A stretch of DNA of 37,409 nt from Paenarthrobacter nitroguajacolicus JCM 14115 (GCA_001313365.1 BBFS01000058.1:1-37409), one strand, 5' to 3'. Positions 18,123 through 28,194 are shown, counted from the stretch's first letter. Notes: generated from the letters alone by a model not told the origin. Numbers and translations are program-made.

Positions 18123-19927
18123 TGGGCGCACCGAACAAGAAAGCCTCACACCTCAGCGGCGAAACCATCGCCCTGTGGGCGGTCCTCGCCGTAGTCATGA
18201 TCGGAGCCGGCTCAACAGCCGGAGCGATCCACCTGGGCTCCAAGGTCGCCGGCGACGACCAACAGCTGCCCAAAAACCCGGCAGAACTCCTGGTCGGCCT
18301 CATCAAAGGCACTGTGACCTGGCCAGCCCCCGACCACCTGGATCCTAATCGGCTTCGGCGTCATCCTGGCCGCTCTCGCTGTCCTGATCACCCGCGCGGT
18401 CCTAAAAAGTAAATCCAAGCGCTCCCGCGTCGATGCAGCCGCCCGGTACATGGCCACACCCAAGGACCTGAAGGCACAGACCCTGCGCGGTGCCACGGAG
18501 AAGGCCAAGAGCCTGGGCGTGGAGGGTTCACCGGGCATCCCTGTCGGTAAGACTGTGATCGGCAAGCAGATGGTCTTCGGTCCTGGGAGGACATGCACAT
18601 CGACATCTGGGGGACCCAGAACGGGTAAAACCACCTCTCGCGCCATCCCGGCCATCCTGTCCGCGCCTGGCGCCGTCCTGGTCACCTCGAACAAGCGCGA
18701 CATCGTCGACGGCACCCGCGACGTCCGCGCAGTTGACGGCCCGGTGTGGGTCTTTGACCCGCAGGCCGTGGCCCTGGAAGAGCCCACCTGGTGGTGGAAC
18801 CCGCTGTCCTACGTCACCGACGAAGTCCGGGCCGCCCGGATGGCTGATCACTTCGCGTCCGGCTCACGCGGGCCGGGAGCCAGACAGACGCGTACTTCGA
18901 CCCTGCAGGACAGGACCTGCTAGCCGGCCTGCTGCTCGCGGCCGCCCTGGCCGATCTTCCCATCACACAGGTGCACACCTGGCTGACGGACCCCCCCACC
19001 GAGGACGCAGCTGCCGGGATCCTGATGGACCACGGCTTCGTGCAAACCGCCAACGCCGTCCAAGGCGTGATCAACCTCCACGACAAACAGCGCGGCGGCA
19101 TCTACGGGACCGCCCTGCAGATGGCATCCTGCCTGACCAACCGGCAGGTTTCCCGCTGGGTCACCCCCCAGGGCCCGGTTGATAACCGGCCACAGTTCGA
19201 CCCTGCCAAGTTCGTCCGGTCCAAGGGAACGCTGTACAGCCTCTCCAAGGAAGGCAAGGGAACCGCCGGACCCCTGGTCACCGCCCTGACCGTGGCCACG
19301 GTGGAAGCGGCCGAAGAACTCGCCGTCCACTCCCGCGGCGGACGCCTCGAAACACCCATGATCGGAGTCCTCGACGAGGCCGCCAACGTCTGCCGCTGGC
19401 GCGAACTCCCGAACCTCTACAGCCACTACGGCTCCCGCGGCATCGTCCTGATGACCATCCTCCAGTCCTGGTCACAGGGCGTGGAAGTCTGGGGGGGCCG
19501 GGAAGGCATGCGCAAACTCTGGTCCGCCTCAAACATCAAGGTCTACGGCGGCGGCGTCGCCGAAGCCGAATTCCTCAACGAGGTCTCGCAGCTCGTCGGC
19601 GAATACCGGTACTCCAACATGACCAAGAACCGCTCCAGGCAAGGAGTGTCCTACAACTACGACAACGACCGCAAGGAACGCACCCTCGACGTTTCCGACC
19701 TCTCATCCTTCCCCCCCGCGGCCGCGCCATCATGTTCGCCTCCGGCGCCCCCCGCAGCCCTGCTCGAAACAGTGCCCTGGATGGGCGGCAAGCACGACGC
19801 CGAGATCCGGGCCTCCATCGCAGCCCACGACCCCTCCAAGCGTCCAGCCACGGCGGATACCGCTGCCACCGAAACGGTGAATCCCTGGGTGACCGCCGCG
19901 GCGTCCAGCAGGGGGCGCAGCCGATGA
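18122..19927 (+). CDS. VirD4/TraG-type coupling protein
   Basis: About 600 residues. Two N-terminal membrane helices (IALWAVLAVVMIGAGSTAGA; WILIGFGVILAALAVLITRA) precede a TraG/VirD4 ATPase. WGPRTGKTTSRAIPA is the Walker A, MIGVLDEAANVCRWRELPNL the Walker B, and IVLMTILQSWSQGVEVWG the sensor region, followed by SASNIKVYGGGVAEAEFLNE. The start overlaps the previous stop and the stop overlaps the DUF4913 gene. It brings the relaxase-DNA complex to the channel. Frame breaks occur at 18327, 18592, 18870, 18993, 19494 and 19718. Confidence 0.88.
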
Positions 19928-20370
19928 GTGACCTGGGCGAATGGGACGACGAGCCCGACGTGTCCGACCAACCTTCAGTGCCCGTGGAACCCCAGGAGCC
20001 TGAAGCAGAAGAAGCCCCCCCGGAGCCGGAACTGTTCTACAAAGATCTGGTGACCTTCGTACAGGAGCATCTTTCCCCCCCGTCCTACCGGCGCAGCCTC
20101 AGCGGAACCGACCGAACATGGTGCCCCTCATGGTGGAAACACGAAGAAGCCATCAGCCGGCTGGAAGCGTTATGGCGGTCTTGGGAATTTTTCCGCCTCG
20201 ACGGCTCCACAGGCATGAGCGTCTGGTGGCGGGACCACGCAGACCACCACATGGGCGTATTGCTCTCCGCGGACGGTCCGTTCAAGGGATGCAAACCTGT
20301 TGCCGGTGGCCATGCAGCAAATAAACTCAAAGTTCTCCCGTGTGATCCTCCCCCCCGCTGGCTCTTTTGA
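19924..20370 (+). CDS. DUF4913-family protein
   Basis: About 145 residues. An acidic Pro/Glu-rich N-terminus leads into LFYKDLVTFVQEHLS, then TWCPSWWKHEEAISRLEALW and GMSVWWRDHADHHMGVLLSA with DGPFKGC. The conserved Trp/His pattern is that of DUF4913 proteins, common in actinobacterial mobile elements and of unknown function. It is the last gene of the transfer operon, overlapping the coupling protein gene by ATGA. The C-terminus is uncertain because of the C7 run at 20350: the frame either ends WLF at 20370 or continues PPAGSFEAPPVL. Confidence 0.72.
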   Translation: MSDLGEWDDEPDVSDQPSVPVEPQEPEAEEAPPEPELFYKDLVTFVQEHLSPPSYRRSLSGTDRTWCPSWWKHEEAISRLEALWRSWEFFRLDGSTGMSVWWRDHADHHMGVLLSADGPFKGCKPVAGGHAANKLKVLPCDPPPRWLF

Positions 20371-21159
20371 AGCACCGCCAGTTCTCAAGGGGGGGCCAAA
20401 GACTCCGACTGTTCTGAGCCAAAGGTGGCCCAACGGGCTGTCTACAGTCCGGGTCAATCCGCGTTACGGCTGGAAGTTTCGGAGCCGTCGGGGGGGTCGC
20501 TTCCCCGGCAGCAGTAGCGGTGGATAACCCATAAGGATTGTCCCCCCCGGCTGTGGGCAGCCGGGCCGTACCTGCAGCACAGGCAGCGGAACCCAATCGT
20601 CACACGACCTCTGGGCAGTTGAGCGCTGCCTCATACTGGGCCATGGCCTGCAATCTCATTTAATTGCTGGCTTCCGGATATACCCATTGCGGATAATAAC
20701 CAATACACCCCCCATGATTGCCCCCCCGATCGTAACCATCGCACGATTTACGCTCAACTAATGGATCAACTCCAGAATGGATATCGGCAAGTTCCACACC
20801 CAAGTTTACCTACAACCTTTTCTCCTTAAATTCTTAAAGGAAGCCATTTCGGTCTCAGCTGCTCTCAAGTTCATGCCTACTATCGGAAGCAGACAGCATG
20901 TCAGCGCCATGAACGTATGCGTGAAAACACTAAACTTAAACGTGCGTCGTCAAATCCTGCCGCCTACTCACCGCACCCGGAAATCATCCTTGGCATCCCG
21001 GTTATACAGCAGGAAAGTTCGCAGACGGCCGGGTTGCGAATTTCACCCAACGAGCGGGATGCGAGCCTTCGGAACCACCAAGAACCACGGCCGCAAGGGC
21101 CCGCGGTGACGTCCTGGAAGTTGCTGCCGGCATAGCTCATAGACGTAGAATAGCCCACT
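20371..21159. other. Long region without a convincing gene
   Basis: About 790 bases between the transfer operon and the hydrolase promoter. Open frames here (for example 20777-21109) lack recognisable motifs. Base composition drops from GC-rich to more AT-rich after about 20640, suggesting a boundary between plasmid backbone and inserted cargo. No terminal repeats of an insertion sequence were recognised. Confidence 0.4.
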
Positions 21160-21175
21160 TTGAACGGACGTTCAA
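21160..21175. promoter_or_regulatory. TetR-type operator, copy 1
   Basis: TTGAACGGACGTTCAA: perfect 7-base arms with a 2-base centre. It resembles the operator near betA at 30579, and the TetR gene at 29790 is the natural candidate regulator. Confidence 0.6.
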
Positions 21176-21295
21176 GGGGTGTATCCGAAAAATGTTCAGC
21201 TACATTTCCCGCGTCATTATTCGCGGTGCGACAGGGTCGGCATCTTGGACGATGATTTAGGTGCGAGGATCAAAAGAAACATAGATTATCGCACT

Positions 21296-21311
21296 TTGAA
21301 CGGATGTTCAA
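21296..21311. promoter_or_regulatory. TetR-type operator, copy 2, in a duplicated promoter block
   Basis: TTGAACGGATGTTCAA, one base off perfect symmetry. It lies 136 bases after copy 1. The flanks are also alike: both copies begin CACTTTGAACGGA and continue to an AAAAATGTT box about 15-20 bases after the palindrome, so a block of about 50 bases is duplicated. Both copies precede the hydrolase start at 21500. Confidence 0.6.
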
Positions 21312-21499
21312 GGGCGTATTTCAAAAATGTTTCATTTACGTTCCATCGTCTCTGTCCGTGCTGGTCGAAAACAAATCTTGGTTTTACTGTGACCCTTGAC
21401 ACACAACTAGATATGCCTGAAAGATGTGTTGCGCAATGCTCATTTATTCGCGGTGAGCGCAACAGCGCCCCCCCGCCTTTACGGATAGGTAGACAGCTA

Positions 21500-22369
21500 A
21501 TGACACAAGCACTTAAGGAATTTCGGGCCAAACAGCAGAGGATGAATGTCACGGGGGCCATTCGGGCGCAGCCTCGAGGTTGCGTACACCGACGAAGGAA
21601 GCGGCGACGCCGTCGTACTGCTCCACGGGATCCGACTTGGTCGTTTCTGTACCATCGAGTGATCCCAATTCTGACGCAACAGCATAGAGTCATCGCTCCG
21701 GACCTTCTGGGATATGGGTACTCGGATCACCGTGACTTCTTTGATCGTTCTGTGCGAACTCAGGCAAGAATGATTACTGAACTCCTCGATGCGCTGAATA
21801 TCGACAAAGCGACAATCGTTGGCCACGATATCGGTGGCGCCGTTGCCTTGATCCTCGCGCTAGACGAACCACATCGCGTTGAGCGGCTGGTTTTGACCAA
21901 CTCCGTTGCCTATGACTCATGGCCCAGCAGCGCAATGTGTGTCCTCGGAGATCCGTTCGCTTGGAGGGATAAGACGGCTTCGGAGTTCGCGGAATGGGTA
22001 GCTGTCGACTTGGCGGTCGGCTTGCCCGGAGGCCACCGCGACCCCCCCGCCTGGGAACTTGACATTGTCGCGCCGTATTCAACCGACGAAGGTGCGCGCA
22101 GCCTGATCCGTAACGCCATCTCACTGAATACAAATCACACGATGGAACTGGTTCCACGCCACGGAGAAATTCAAATCCCTACTCTCCTCCTGTGGGGAGA
22201 GAGTGATCCCTGGCAGCCCGCTTCTGATGGTCTAAGGCTAGCCAGAGAGATTGAAGGAGCTAGCTTCGTAGGTATTCCCGGTGTTTCGCATTGGATTCAA
22301 GAGGAGGCACCGGAGCAATTCGCGAAGGAGATCCTCAGCTTCCTCGAGAATGCAAGCCCCGGACTATGA
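21500..22369 (+). CDS. Alpha/beta hydrolase with Asp nucleophile (epoxide hydrolase / dehalogenase type)
   Basis: About 290 residues. AVVLLHGIPTWSFLYH is the oxyanion-hole strand (HGxPT). ATIVGHDIGGAVAL is the nucleophile elbow with Asp instead of Ser. LLLWGESDPWQP carries the acid and GVSHWIQEEAPEQFAKEIL the His. GHDxGG with an Asp nucleophile is the mark of epoxide hydrolases and haloalkane or haloacetate dehalogenases. Two frame breaks at the N-terminus: G5 at 21554 (4 fits) and one C missing at 21635. ATG at 21500 is used as start. It overlaps the permease gene by ATGA, so the two probably handle one imported compound. The substrate is unknown. Confidence 0.82.
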   Translation: MTQALKEFRAKQQRMNVTGAIRAQPRGCVHRRRKRRRRRTAPRDPTWSFLYHRVIPILTQQHRVIAPDLLGYGYSDHRDFFDRSVRTQARMITELLDALNIDKATIVGHDIGGAVALILALDEPHRVERLVLTNSVAYDSWPSSAMCVLGDPFAWRDKTASEFAEWVAVDLAVGLPGGHRDPPAWELDIVAPYSTDEGARSLIRNAISLNTNHTMELVPRHGEIQIPTLLLWGESDPWQPASDGLRLAREIEGASFVGIPGVSHWIQEEAPEQFAKEILSFLENASPGL

Positions 22370-23990
22370 ACGAGAATCGATCGGCCTCGGTCTCTGACCA
22401 ATTCAGCGTAACGGGTCCCCATGTAACCGAAAAGCAACTGGAGCAACTCGATGCCCAGCCATTGGGTCAAGGGTTTCAGGGATTGGACATCCCATACCTT
22501 GCGTTGCTGGGGGGGCTGGTGTTGCCTGCAATCATCCTCGTATGGGGGGTTGGCTTTGAAAAGCGGCCCCGTAGCTAAAATCCCGCCCGGAGACGCCTCC
22601 GCTGGGCTGCCTCTCCCTCTCCACCAGAGAACATGGAGCGGATTTATTCTCGGCGCAGTCTGTGCCACAGCTGGCGTCGCTACTTGGTCCTTCGTGGTGG
22701 GTGGTTCCACCGCCTTCTACCTAGATGCGCGGATGGGTACAGCCGCGATGCTGGCTGGCGGCCTGTTGGGACAATTTTTAGTCACGCTAGCGGGCGTCCC
22801 TGCGAGTACCAAATACGGAATTGAGACGGTCGTCTCCACGCGACCTCAATTGGGCGTTAGGGGGGGTTCCAATATCGCACTAGGAGTCGTTTTTTGCACG
22901 ACTCTAGGGTGGAATATCGTGCTCATGATCTTTTTCGGACGTGCCATGGCGTCAGTTCTTGAGTTGCTCGGCCTTTTGGATAGTTCAAGTAAGCCATTGG
23001 TGTCGACCGTCCTCTCGGTGGCTGGCGTAGTTTTCGTGTGGTTCTTGGTCAGTCGCGGAGCCAGTTCACTGAAACAGGCGGGGGGGCCAGTGATCGCTGT
23101 CGTTATCACGCTGATGGCTGTGTACCTGTTCATCCTCCTGGTTAAGAACCACGGCATTGATGCCATCTTTGCCGCACAGCCGCTAGCGCCCACCGATCGA
23201 CTCGTGAACTATACGACCGGCATCGAGATCTTGTTGGTGAGCACTCTGATGGTGGACCTACATGGGCGGCATTGTGCGTATGGTCAGCACCGGGCGTAAA
23301 GCCATCCTCCCGTCGATGATTGGACTGGGAGTAGCTTGGGTCATAGTCGGGTTGGTTAGTCTCTATTCCGCTCTCGTGACCGGAGAGGCAGACCCAACGG
23401 TCTGGGCTCCTCAGGTCGCTGGGCCCGTTGGTGGCATCTTCGTCTTGCTCTTTATTGCGGTCGCCAACATAGGTTCGACCCTTGTTGGAGCATATATTGC
23501 GACGCTCGGGATCTCTCAGATATCGAAGGTTCGCAAAAAATTGCCTTGGAGGGCTATTGCAGCCTTGACTATGTTGCCGATGGCGCTCGTACTGATTCTG
23601 TTCCCTGAGCCCTTTTATGACAGAGTGGGGATCTTCATGGCGTTCATCGGGATTATGGTAGCGCCGCTGATCGGTATTCAGATCGCTGACTGGTTTTATC
23701 TCAAGCGGCTCAAAAACCTGAAAATCTCTTCTCTATATCAAGAAGGCTCTCGGTCGGTGTATTGGTACTGGCATGGATTCAATCCAGCCGGGATTCTGGC
23801 TCTGGTCGTCGGCAGCATGACATACATGGCAATTTTGGACCCAGTGCTCTTTACGCCAAGATCGTGGCTCTTCGGATACTTGACAGCCTCGCTGCCCTGT
23901 GTCTTAGTGTCGGCCTTCGTCTACGCTGTCCTCTCGCGAGCTATGTTCGAACGTGATATTCGCAAGAAATCTGTGGGGGGGCGGGGGCTA
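22366..23990 (+). CDS. NCS1-family permease
   Basis: About 530 residues with around 12 membrane helices. The N-terminal LGQGFQGLDIPYLALLGG and the helix GVATWSFVVGGSTAFYLDAR are typical of nucleobase:cation symporter-1 proteins. Further helices include AILPSMIGLGVAWVIVGLVS, IFVLLFIAVANIGSTLVGAY and IFMAFIGIMVAPLIGIQIAD. These carriers take up nucleobases, hydantoins or related small molecules with H+ or Na+. Frame breaks at 22546, 22581 and 23256. The exact end is unclear because of the G7 run at 23976; a stop falls just before the terminator hairpin. It starts within the stop of the hydrolase gene. Confidence 0.8.
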
Positions 23991-24007
23991 GTTATCCACG
24001 TCCGTGC

Positions 24008-24046
24008 GACGGGGGGGCCCCCTCTAGGAGAGCGGGCCCCCCCGTC
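24008..24046 (+). terminator. Strong hairpin after the permease gene
   Basis: Arms GACGGGGGGGCCC and GGGCCCCCCCGTC, perfectly complementary, with a 13-base loop. No T tract follows. The arms contain a G7 and a C7 run that match each other, so the true stem may be shorter by equal amounts on both sides. Confidence 0.65.
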
Positions 24047-24437
24047 GTCCCTAACCGACCTTGGCTCGTTCAACCAGAGCATTGACGCTATCGTGACGAA
24101 TCCCTTATGCCTCATCGGACCATTGCGCGGGCAGGTACTTAACCTTGCTGTTAGGGCACTTGTAGCTACGTTTCTTGTGGAGCTCTCACAGAGTCTTGCA
24201 GGCCCACGGCGTAGAGGCATGACGTCCGCTGGTGCGCGGAGCCGCTGCCAGCCATTGGTCAGGCGAAAAGTCTTTTAAGCCTCACTATCAATAGTAAAGA
24301 CCTCTAGCCGAGACGGGTTCTTACCTGTTTCAAATCGTCTTCCTTTAAGACCCGATAAGGATCTTATGTCCGGCTGGCCCTTCCCGAAGCCCCCCGACCG
24401 GGCCTGCAGTCCCATACATTTGACAATGGAGCCAATA
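24047..24437. other. Region without a convincing gene
   Basis: About 390 bases between the permease terminator and the mobilisation-associated small genes. No motif-bearing frame, no clear repeat and no terminal inverted repeats seen. It probably marks the junction between cargo and the mobilisation region. Confidence 0.4.
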
Positions 24438-24638
24438 ATGCCGACAGCAAGGCCGATCACCATCGAAACCCACGACCGATCTTCGCGGGATCACCAGCTG
24501 GAGCAGGCCATCCAAATCCTCAAAGACGAGGCAACCGATTGTGGCATTCTCATCACCCGGCACAGCTTCAGAACATTCACTGTATCGCTGAGCCCGAATG
24601 TCGAATACGGGATGATCCAGGAGTTGGATTTGCTGTGA
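24438..24638 (+). CDS. Small protein of unknown function
   Basis: 66 residues in an uninterrupted frame from ATG at 24438: MPTARPITIETHDRSSRDHQ, LEQAIQILKDEATDCGILIT, RHSFRTFTVSLSPNVEYGMI, QELDLL. Predicted as a compact alpha/beta protein. It is followed directly by another small frame (GTG overlapping its stop) and then by the gene at 24835, so three small genes appear coupled. No family recognised. Confidence 0.55.
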   Translation: MPTARPITIETHDRSSRDHQLEQAIQILKDEATDCGILITRHSFRTFTVSLSPNVEYGMIQELDLL

Positions 24639-24838
24639 AGAACCAGAAAATGCTGGGGGGGTTTGCGGAGCGTCGCTCTCTCAAACGTCCCCGCATGGCC
24701 TTTGCATCGAACCTCTGCCATTACCGCGGGGGGGACGCGCAAAACAACTAACACAAATACTTGGCGTACAAGTATGCCTGGCGCGAAGTAGTGTCTTCCA
24801 TCCTGGCTGGGGGGGCACTTATGAGGAGAACTCAATGA
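24636..24838 (+). CDS. Possible small gene, frame unresolved
   Basis: GTG at 24636 overlaps the previous stop (GTGA) and opens KNQKMLGGFAERRSLKRPR, then MAFASNLCHYRGG. After the G7 run at 24728 the frame is ambiguous. A stretch near 24762-24838 reads LAYKYAWREVVSSILAGGAL and its stop overlaps the ATG of the next gene. Coupling at both ends suggests one short gene broken by homopolymer errors, but the product cannot be stated. Confidence 0.3.
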
Positions 24839-25245
24839 CGACACATTATTCTGATGGCCTCCCCGCCGTCACTGCCGACGCTGGAGACCTTCCAACGATT
24901 CGCGAAATCTTCGTCACGACCAGGCGCATGGCTGCGACCCTGGACGGATTTCTGATTGGGCCGGCCCAACATCCCGACAATATCAGCGCCTTGGCCTGGA
25001 TTTTGCAATCCCTCGAAGACATCGAAGCCACCATCACCGGGCTGGTTCAAAGTGAACTCCAGCCGTTTCCCACTGTGGAAAATCTTCCCGTTGTGCCTGA
25101 TCATCAGGCAACGGATCAGAGTTTCCTCAATCCTTCCGGCACGCTGGTAATGTCTTCCCGTCTTCGGCGATTCCCTTACCTGCAGAGGTCCTTTTGCGCT
25201 GGCCTCCCGGCCCCCAGAGGCGGTGCGGGTCTTCCGCGCACTTAG
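24835..25245 (+). CDS. Unknown protein near the mobilisation genes
   Basis: Up to 136 residues. The first 90 look coding: AGDLPTIREIFVTTRRMAAT, LDGFLIGPAQHPDNISALAW and ILQSLEDIEATITGLVQSEL, mostly helical. The C-terminal 40 residues (from about 25130) overlap the opposite-strand gene and look less real, so the true end may be earlier. It converges on the mobilisation operon. I do not recognise the family. Confidence 0.5.
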   Translation: MTTHYSDGLPAVTADAGDLPTIREIFVTTRRMAATLDGFLIGPAQHPDNISALAWILQSLEDIEATITGLVQSELQPFPTVENLPVVPDHQATDQSFLNPSGTLVMSSRLRRFPYLQRSFCAGLPAPRGGAGLPRT

Positions 25246-25964
25246 GGCTTTTTTGTGGGAGGTCACTGCTGCCGCTGGGGGGGAGGTGGCCTGGTTGCGA
25301 TCTGCGGTTAGTCTGGCCTCCACTGCTTCCTTGTCTGCGACGTGCTCAAGGCTCTTTGCGAGGGCTTCGCGGCGTTCCGCTGAGTCGTAAGTCGCGGCGG
25401 CTTCGTCCGTCTGCCGTTCGGGCGGGGGCGTTGTCGGCTTCGACGTTTTGCCGTTGGGCTTTGTCGGTCCGTGCGGCTTCTGCGAGAAGCTGTGCGGCTT
25501 GGGCGTTCTCCCCCGCAGCTGCTGTGCGTTCTTCCTGGGCCTGGGTCTTTGCCCGTGCCGCTTCATTGAGTGCAACCGCCCCCGTCCGCACCCGTTCCCA
25601 GGGCCTCGACGTCGATCCCGTAGCGTTGCTGTACCTGCTCGCGGATGGCGTCTGCCGCTGAGCGTGCCATGGGGTCCTGGCTCTTCCAAGCTGTGGCTGT
25701 TTGGTGGACGCGGACGACGTCTTCTGCTCTGGCGGTCTCCCACCAGCGGGCATCCAGCGCGGGTGCGAGCTGCGCGCGAGCGGCTGCACGTTCGCCCTCA
25801 AGGCGGGCCATCAGTTCGCGTCCCTTTTGGTCCTCGGCCGCTGCGGCTTCACGGGCTGATTTTTCCCGTGCCCGGGCCAGTTCTTCACCGATTCGTCCGG
25901 CGGCGGTCAGGCCTGTGCGGAGCAGGGTTTCTACAACCTCGTCCAGTCCGTCTGATTCGCTCAT
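25127..25964 (-). CDS. Coiled-coil mobilisation-operon protein
   Basis: About 275 residues, strongly helical, rich in Ala, Glu, Arg and Gln. It starts MSESDGLDEVVETLLRTGLT, continues RIGEELARAREKSAREAAAA and WWETARAEDVVRVHQTATAW, and after a break near 25577 reads EAARAKTQAQEERTAAAGEN and later RREALAKSLEHVADKEAVEA. A second break falls near 25415. The 3' end is uncertain; a stop at 25127 fits one frame. It lies 19 bases downstream of the relaxase gene in the same direction, so it probably belongs to the relaxosome or the transfer process. No family recognised. Confidence 0.55.
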
Positions 25965-25982
25965 GCTCTAACCTTCCTGGTG

Positions 25983-27601
25983 CTATCGCTCGATGTCCGG
26001 GCGGTCGTTTCCGGTCCGGGTTGTTGTGGGCGTTCCTGGACGTTCGTACTTGGGTGGCAGGACCGATCCTGGCTTGTTGACAGGCGCCAGTCCTTCGCGT
26101 GCACGGCGTACCGTTTCAGCCAGCTCGGCGTCCACCGCCGTCGCGGGGGCAGCGTTCGCTGCTTTCTGCGTTCCCGCGGTCGCAGATGGCGCTGTTGGCA
26201 CGGGTGGTAAGGCGTTGGCTACCGTCACCAGTTGGGTGCGGACCATGGCGTTGATCTGCCGGGAGCGACGCAGGTCGTTGTTCGCCTGGTGCATGTCGTG
26301 GATGGCTTTGGAGAGGTTGAGCAGCTGCCGCAGCATGATTGCCTGAGCGGCGGTTCCGGATCCCGTGGTGGCGGTCATCAGCAGCAAGGAGGCTCCACGG
26401 GCGGACGGGCCGACGGTCTTGACGGGTTTGACCGGATATCGGCGCAGCTGGGCTGTCTTGGACAGTTCAGTCGCGGCCGCTGCCAGCGGGCCGGGTACGG
26501 TTTCGGTGGCTGTGGACCACGCGGCGAAAGCGCCGGCGGTTTCCCTTGCGACGTGAGCCCAAGTGGCGTGGTCATCCAACAGTACGGAGCGCAAGGTTTC
26601 GCGCAGCTGGGCGACCTCGTTGCTGTACCGCTCCCAGTGCTGGGGGGTCCGGTTCGTGGGCTTCACGACCGACTGTGACGGGGGCGACGGCCGCGCGCCG
26701 CAGCTCCCCATTCGGCTACGGCTTCGCCTGCGGACTGGGGGGTGTCCTGCCACTCGCCACGGAGCTTGGGCAGTGCCAGGTCTTTGGCAAGATGACCGCC
26801 GCCGAACCAGACGGGCCGACCACCTTTTAGGGGGGCGTTCGGCCACGCTGTACCCCCCCACGACCACGTCATCACGTCCGGACGCGTAGCGGGGCCTGAT
26901 CAGCGCACCGGTTTGCCGGATCCGGCGAACAAATTCTGCTTCATCTTTGGCGGACGTGGCGCAGGCACGGACCTTGCGTTCCAGTGAGCGCCGCTCGGGT
27001 TCGACTGCCCCCCCGCGCCGCTCGGATGCTTCGCGTTCTCCGGGACGAAGTCCGCGCGTGGAGTGCGTGGGGGGGGAAAGTTCTTCCAGCCCGTACTTCT
27101 TCTCCAATTCGCGTGCCACTTTTTGCGCCCTGGGGGGGAAGTCTTTCCAGCTGTCCCATTTGGTGCCGTCTTCACGCACCATGGAGGCTGCGATGTGGAC
27201 GTGGTCGTTCCCGGCTGTGCTATGGCCGTGGCGTATTGCCACCCACTGGACGGGTGCACGTCCGCTGGCTTCGGTGAATCCCATTTCGTCCATGAAGTCC
27301 TGGGCGATTTCGCCCCACTTCTGGTCAGTCAGGTCTCCCTCTTCCGCACGCAAGGAAAGGGAGCAGTGCCAGACGTGACCGCCGACGACTTCGACTCCAA
27401 GAACGTTCTTGGCTTGGTCAAGTTCACGTGCAATAGCCTGTGCTGCCGTGGCGTTCAGTTCGTCGTCGTTGTGCCAAGCCATGATCGACGGGGGGGAACC
27501 TGCTACGAGGTGCGGGTCGGTGTGTTCATTAGCGCGTCCTGGGCCTGCAAGGTATGCGATGAGGCCCTGCATGCGAGTGCCTTGGTGATGTTGGGAATCA
27601 T
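25983..27601 (-). CDS. Relaxase / mobilisation nuclease
   Basis: About 540 residues, MOBP-like layout. Start MIPNITKGTRMQGLIAYLAG at 27601 (a G3 read as G2 breaks the frame at about 27578). The nuclease domain follows: HVWHCSLSLRAEEG, then WVAIRHGHSTAGNDHVHIAA with the metal-binding HxDHxHI-type cluster. It nicks oriT and stays covalently bound to the 5' end. The C-terminal half is helical and Ala-rich and ends TTTRTGNDRPDIER. Frame breaks at G/C runs at 27492, 27137, 27075, 27011 and 26640-26860. The ATG overlaps the MobC stop (TGATGA). Confidence 0.88.
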
Positions 27602-27996
27602 CAGCGCACCATCGAATCGAGCATGCCATTGATGCGATCAGCGATTGCCCGTACGCGTGTCAGCACGACGCGGGCAGCCTCGGGAAATTCATCGGTGGCG
27701 TTGGCGTGCCGGGCGAGCTGGTTGACGTTGTTCGACAGCGCTGCAAGGTAGCGGCGGGCCGCAATGAACTCCACCGCCATGGCGCGGCGCTCCGCAAGGG
27801 ATTCGGAATTCTCCGAGTAAAGCGCGGCGCTGACAAGGATCTCGGACGGGCTGCGTCCGGTGCGTTCTTCCAGAACGGCAAGCTGCGCGCGTTCCCTTTG
27901 CGACATGGACACCCGAACGTACTGGGTGTCCCCGTCAATGTTGGCCCGGCGGCGGCGTGTGAAACGGCGGGGGGGAGACTTCTGCTCTTCGCTCAA
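27601..27996 (-). CDS. mobC: MobC-like relaxosome accessory protein
   Basis: About 130 residues in one frame. An Arg-rich N-terminus is followed by DTQYVRVSMSQRERAQLAVL (RHH strand and first helix) and EERTGRSPSEILVSAALYS. The C-terminal helices read FIAARRYLAALSNNVNQLAR and RVVLTRVRAIADRINGMLDS; the NNVNQLAR motif is typical of MobC. It helps open oriT for the relaxase. TTG at 27996 with GAGGGGA upstream is a possible start; a longer in-frame form reaches 28053. It lies directly next to the oriT-like region. Confidence 0.82.
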   Translation of the reverse strand: MSEEQKSPPRRFTRRRRANIDGDTQYVRVSMSQRERAQLAVLEERTGRSPSEILVSAALYSENSESLAERRAMAVEFIAARRYLAALSNNVNQLARHANATDEFPEAARVVLTRVRAIADRINGMLDSMVR

Positions 27997-28047
27997 CCGT
28001 TTCCCCTCCCCCCAATGCCCAGCGCAGCGCCCCCGGAATCTCCGGGC

Positions 28048-28194
28048 CGACACTCAAGTGTCGCCGATCCAAGACCGCAGGTTCTGGATCGACACGCGGT
28101 TATGGCACATAACCGCATAGCTTGCTCCGGCAGGTCGCTTTACTCCGGCAGGTCGCTTTAGGCAGTTTCGGCACCTCTGTGCCGAACTGCCTAA
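28048..28194. other. oriT: Candidate origin of transfer (oriT)
   Basis: Five nested elements within 150 bases, upstream of mobC and the relaxase gene: palindrome CGACACT-ca-AGTGTCG (28048-28063); imperfect 12-base arms at 28065-28091; GCGGTTATG-gca-CATAACCGC (28096-28116); two tandem copies of CTCCGGCAGGTCGCTTTA (28125-28142, 28143-28160); and long arms (one extra T) with loop CTCT at 28158-28194. Such structure next to mobC is what oriT regions show. The nick site is not identified. Confidence 0.75.

Noticed and set aside
20777..21109. 110-residue plus-strand frame as a gene
   Set aside because: No motif, no ribosome site worth noting, and composition unlike its neighbours. Left as unassigned sequence.
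24008..24046. Palindrome as an insertion-sequence end
   Set aside because: It is a self-complementary hairpin right after the permease gene, with no matching partner elsewhere; a terminator fits.
28048..28194. CRISPR array from the tandem 18-base repeats
   Set aside because: Only two adjacent copies without spacers, next to mobC and relaxase; oriT is the better explanation.
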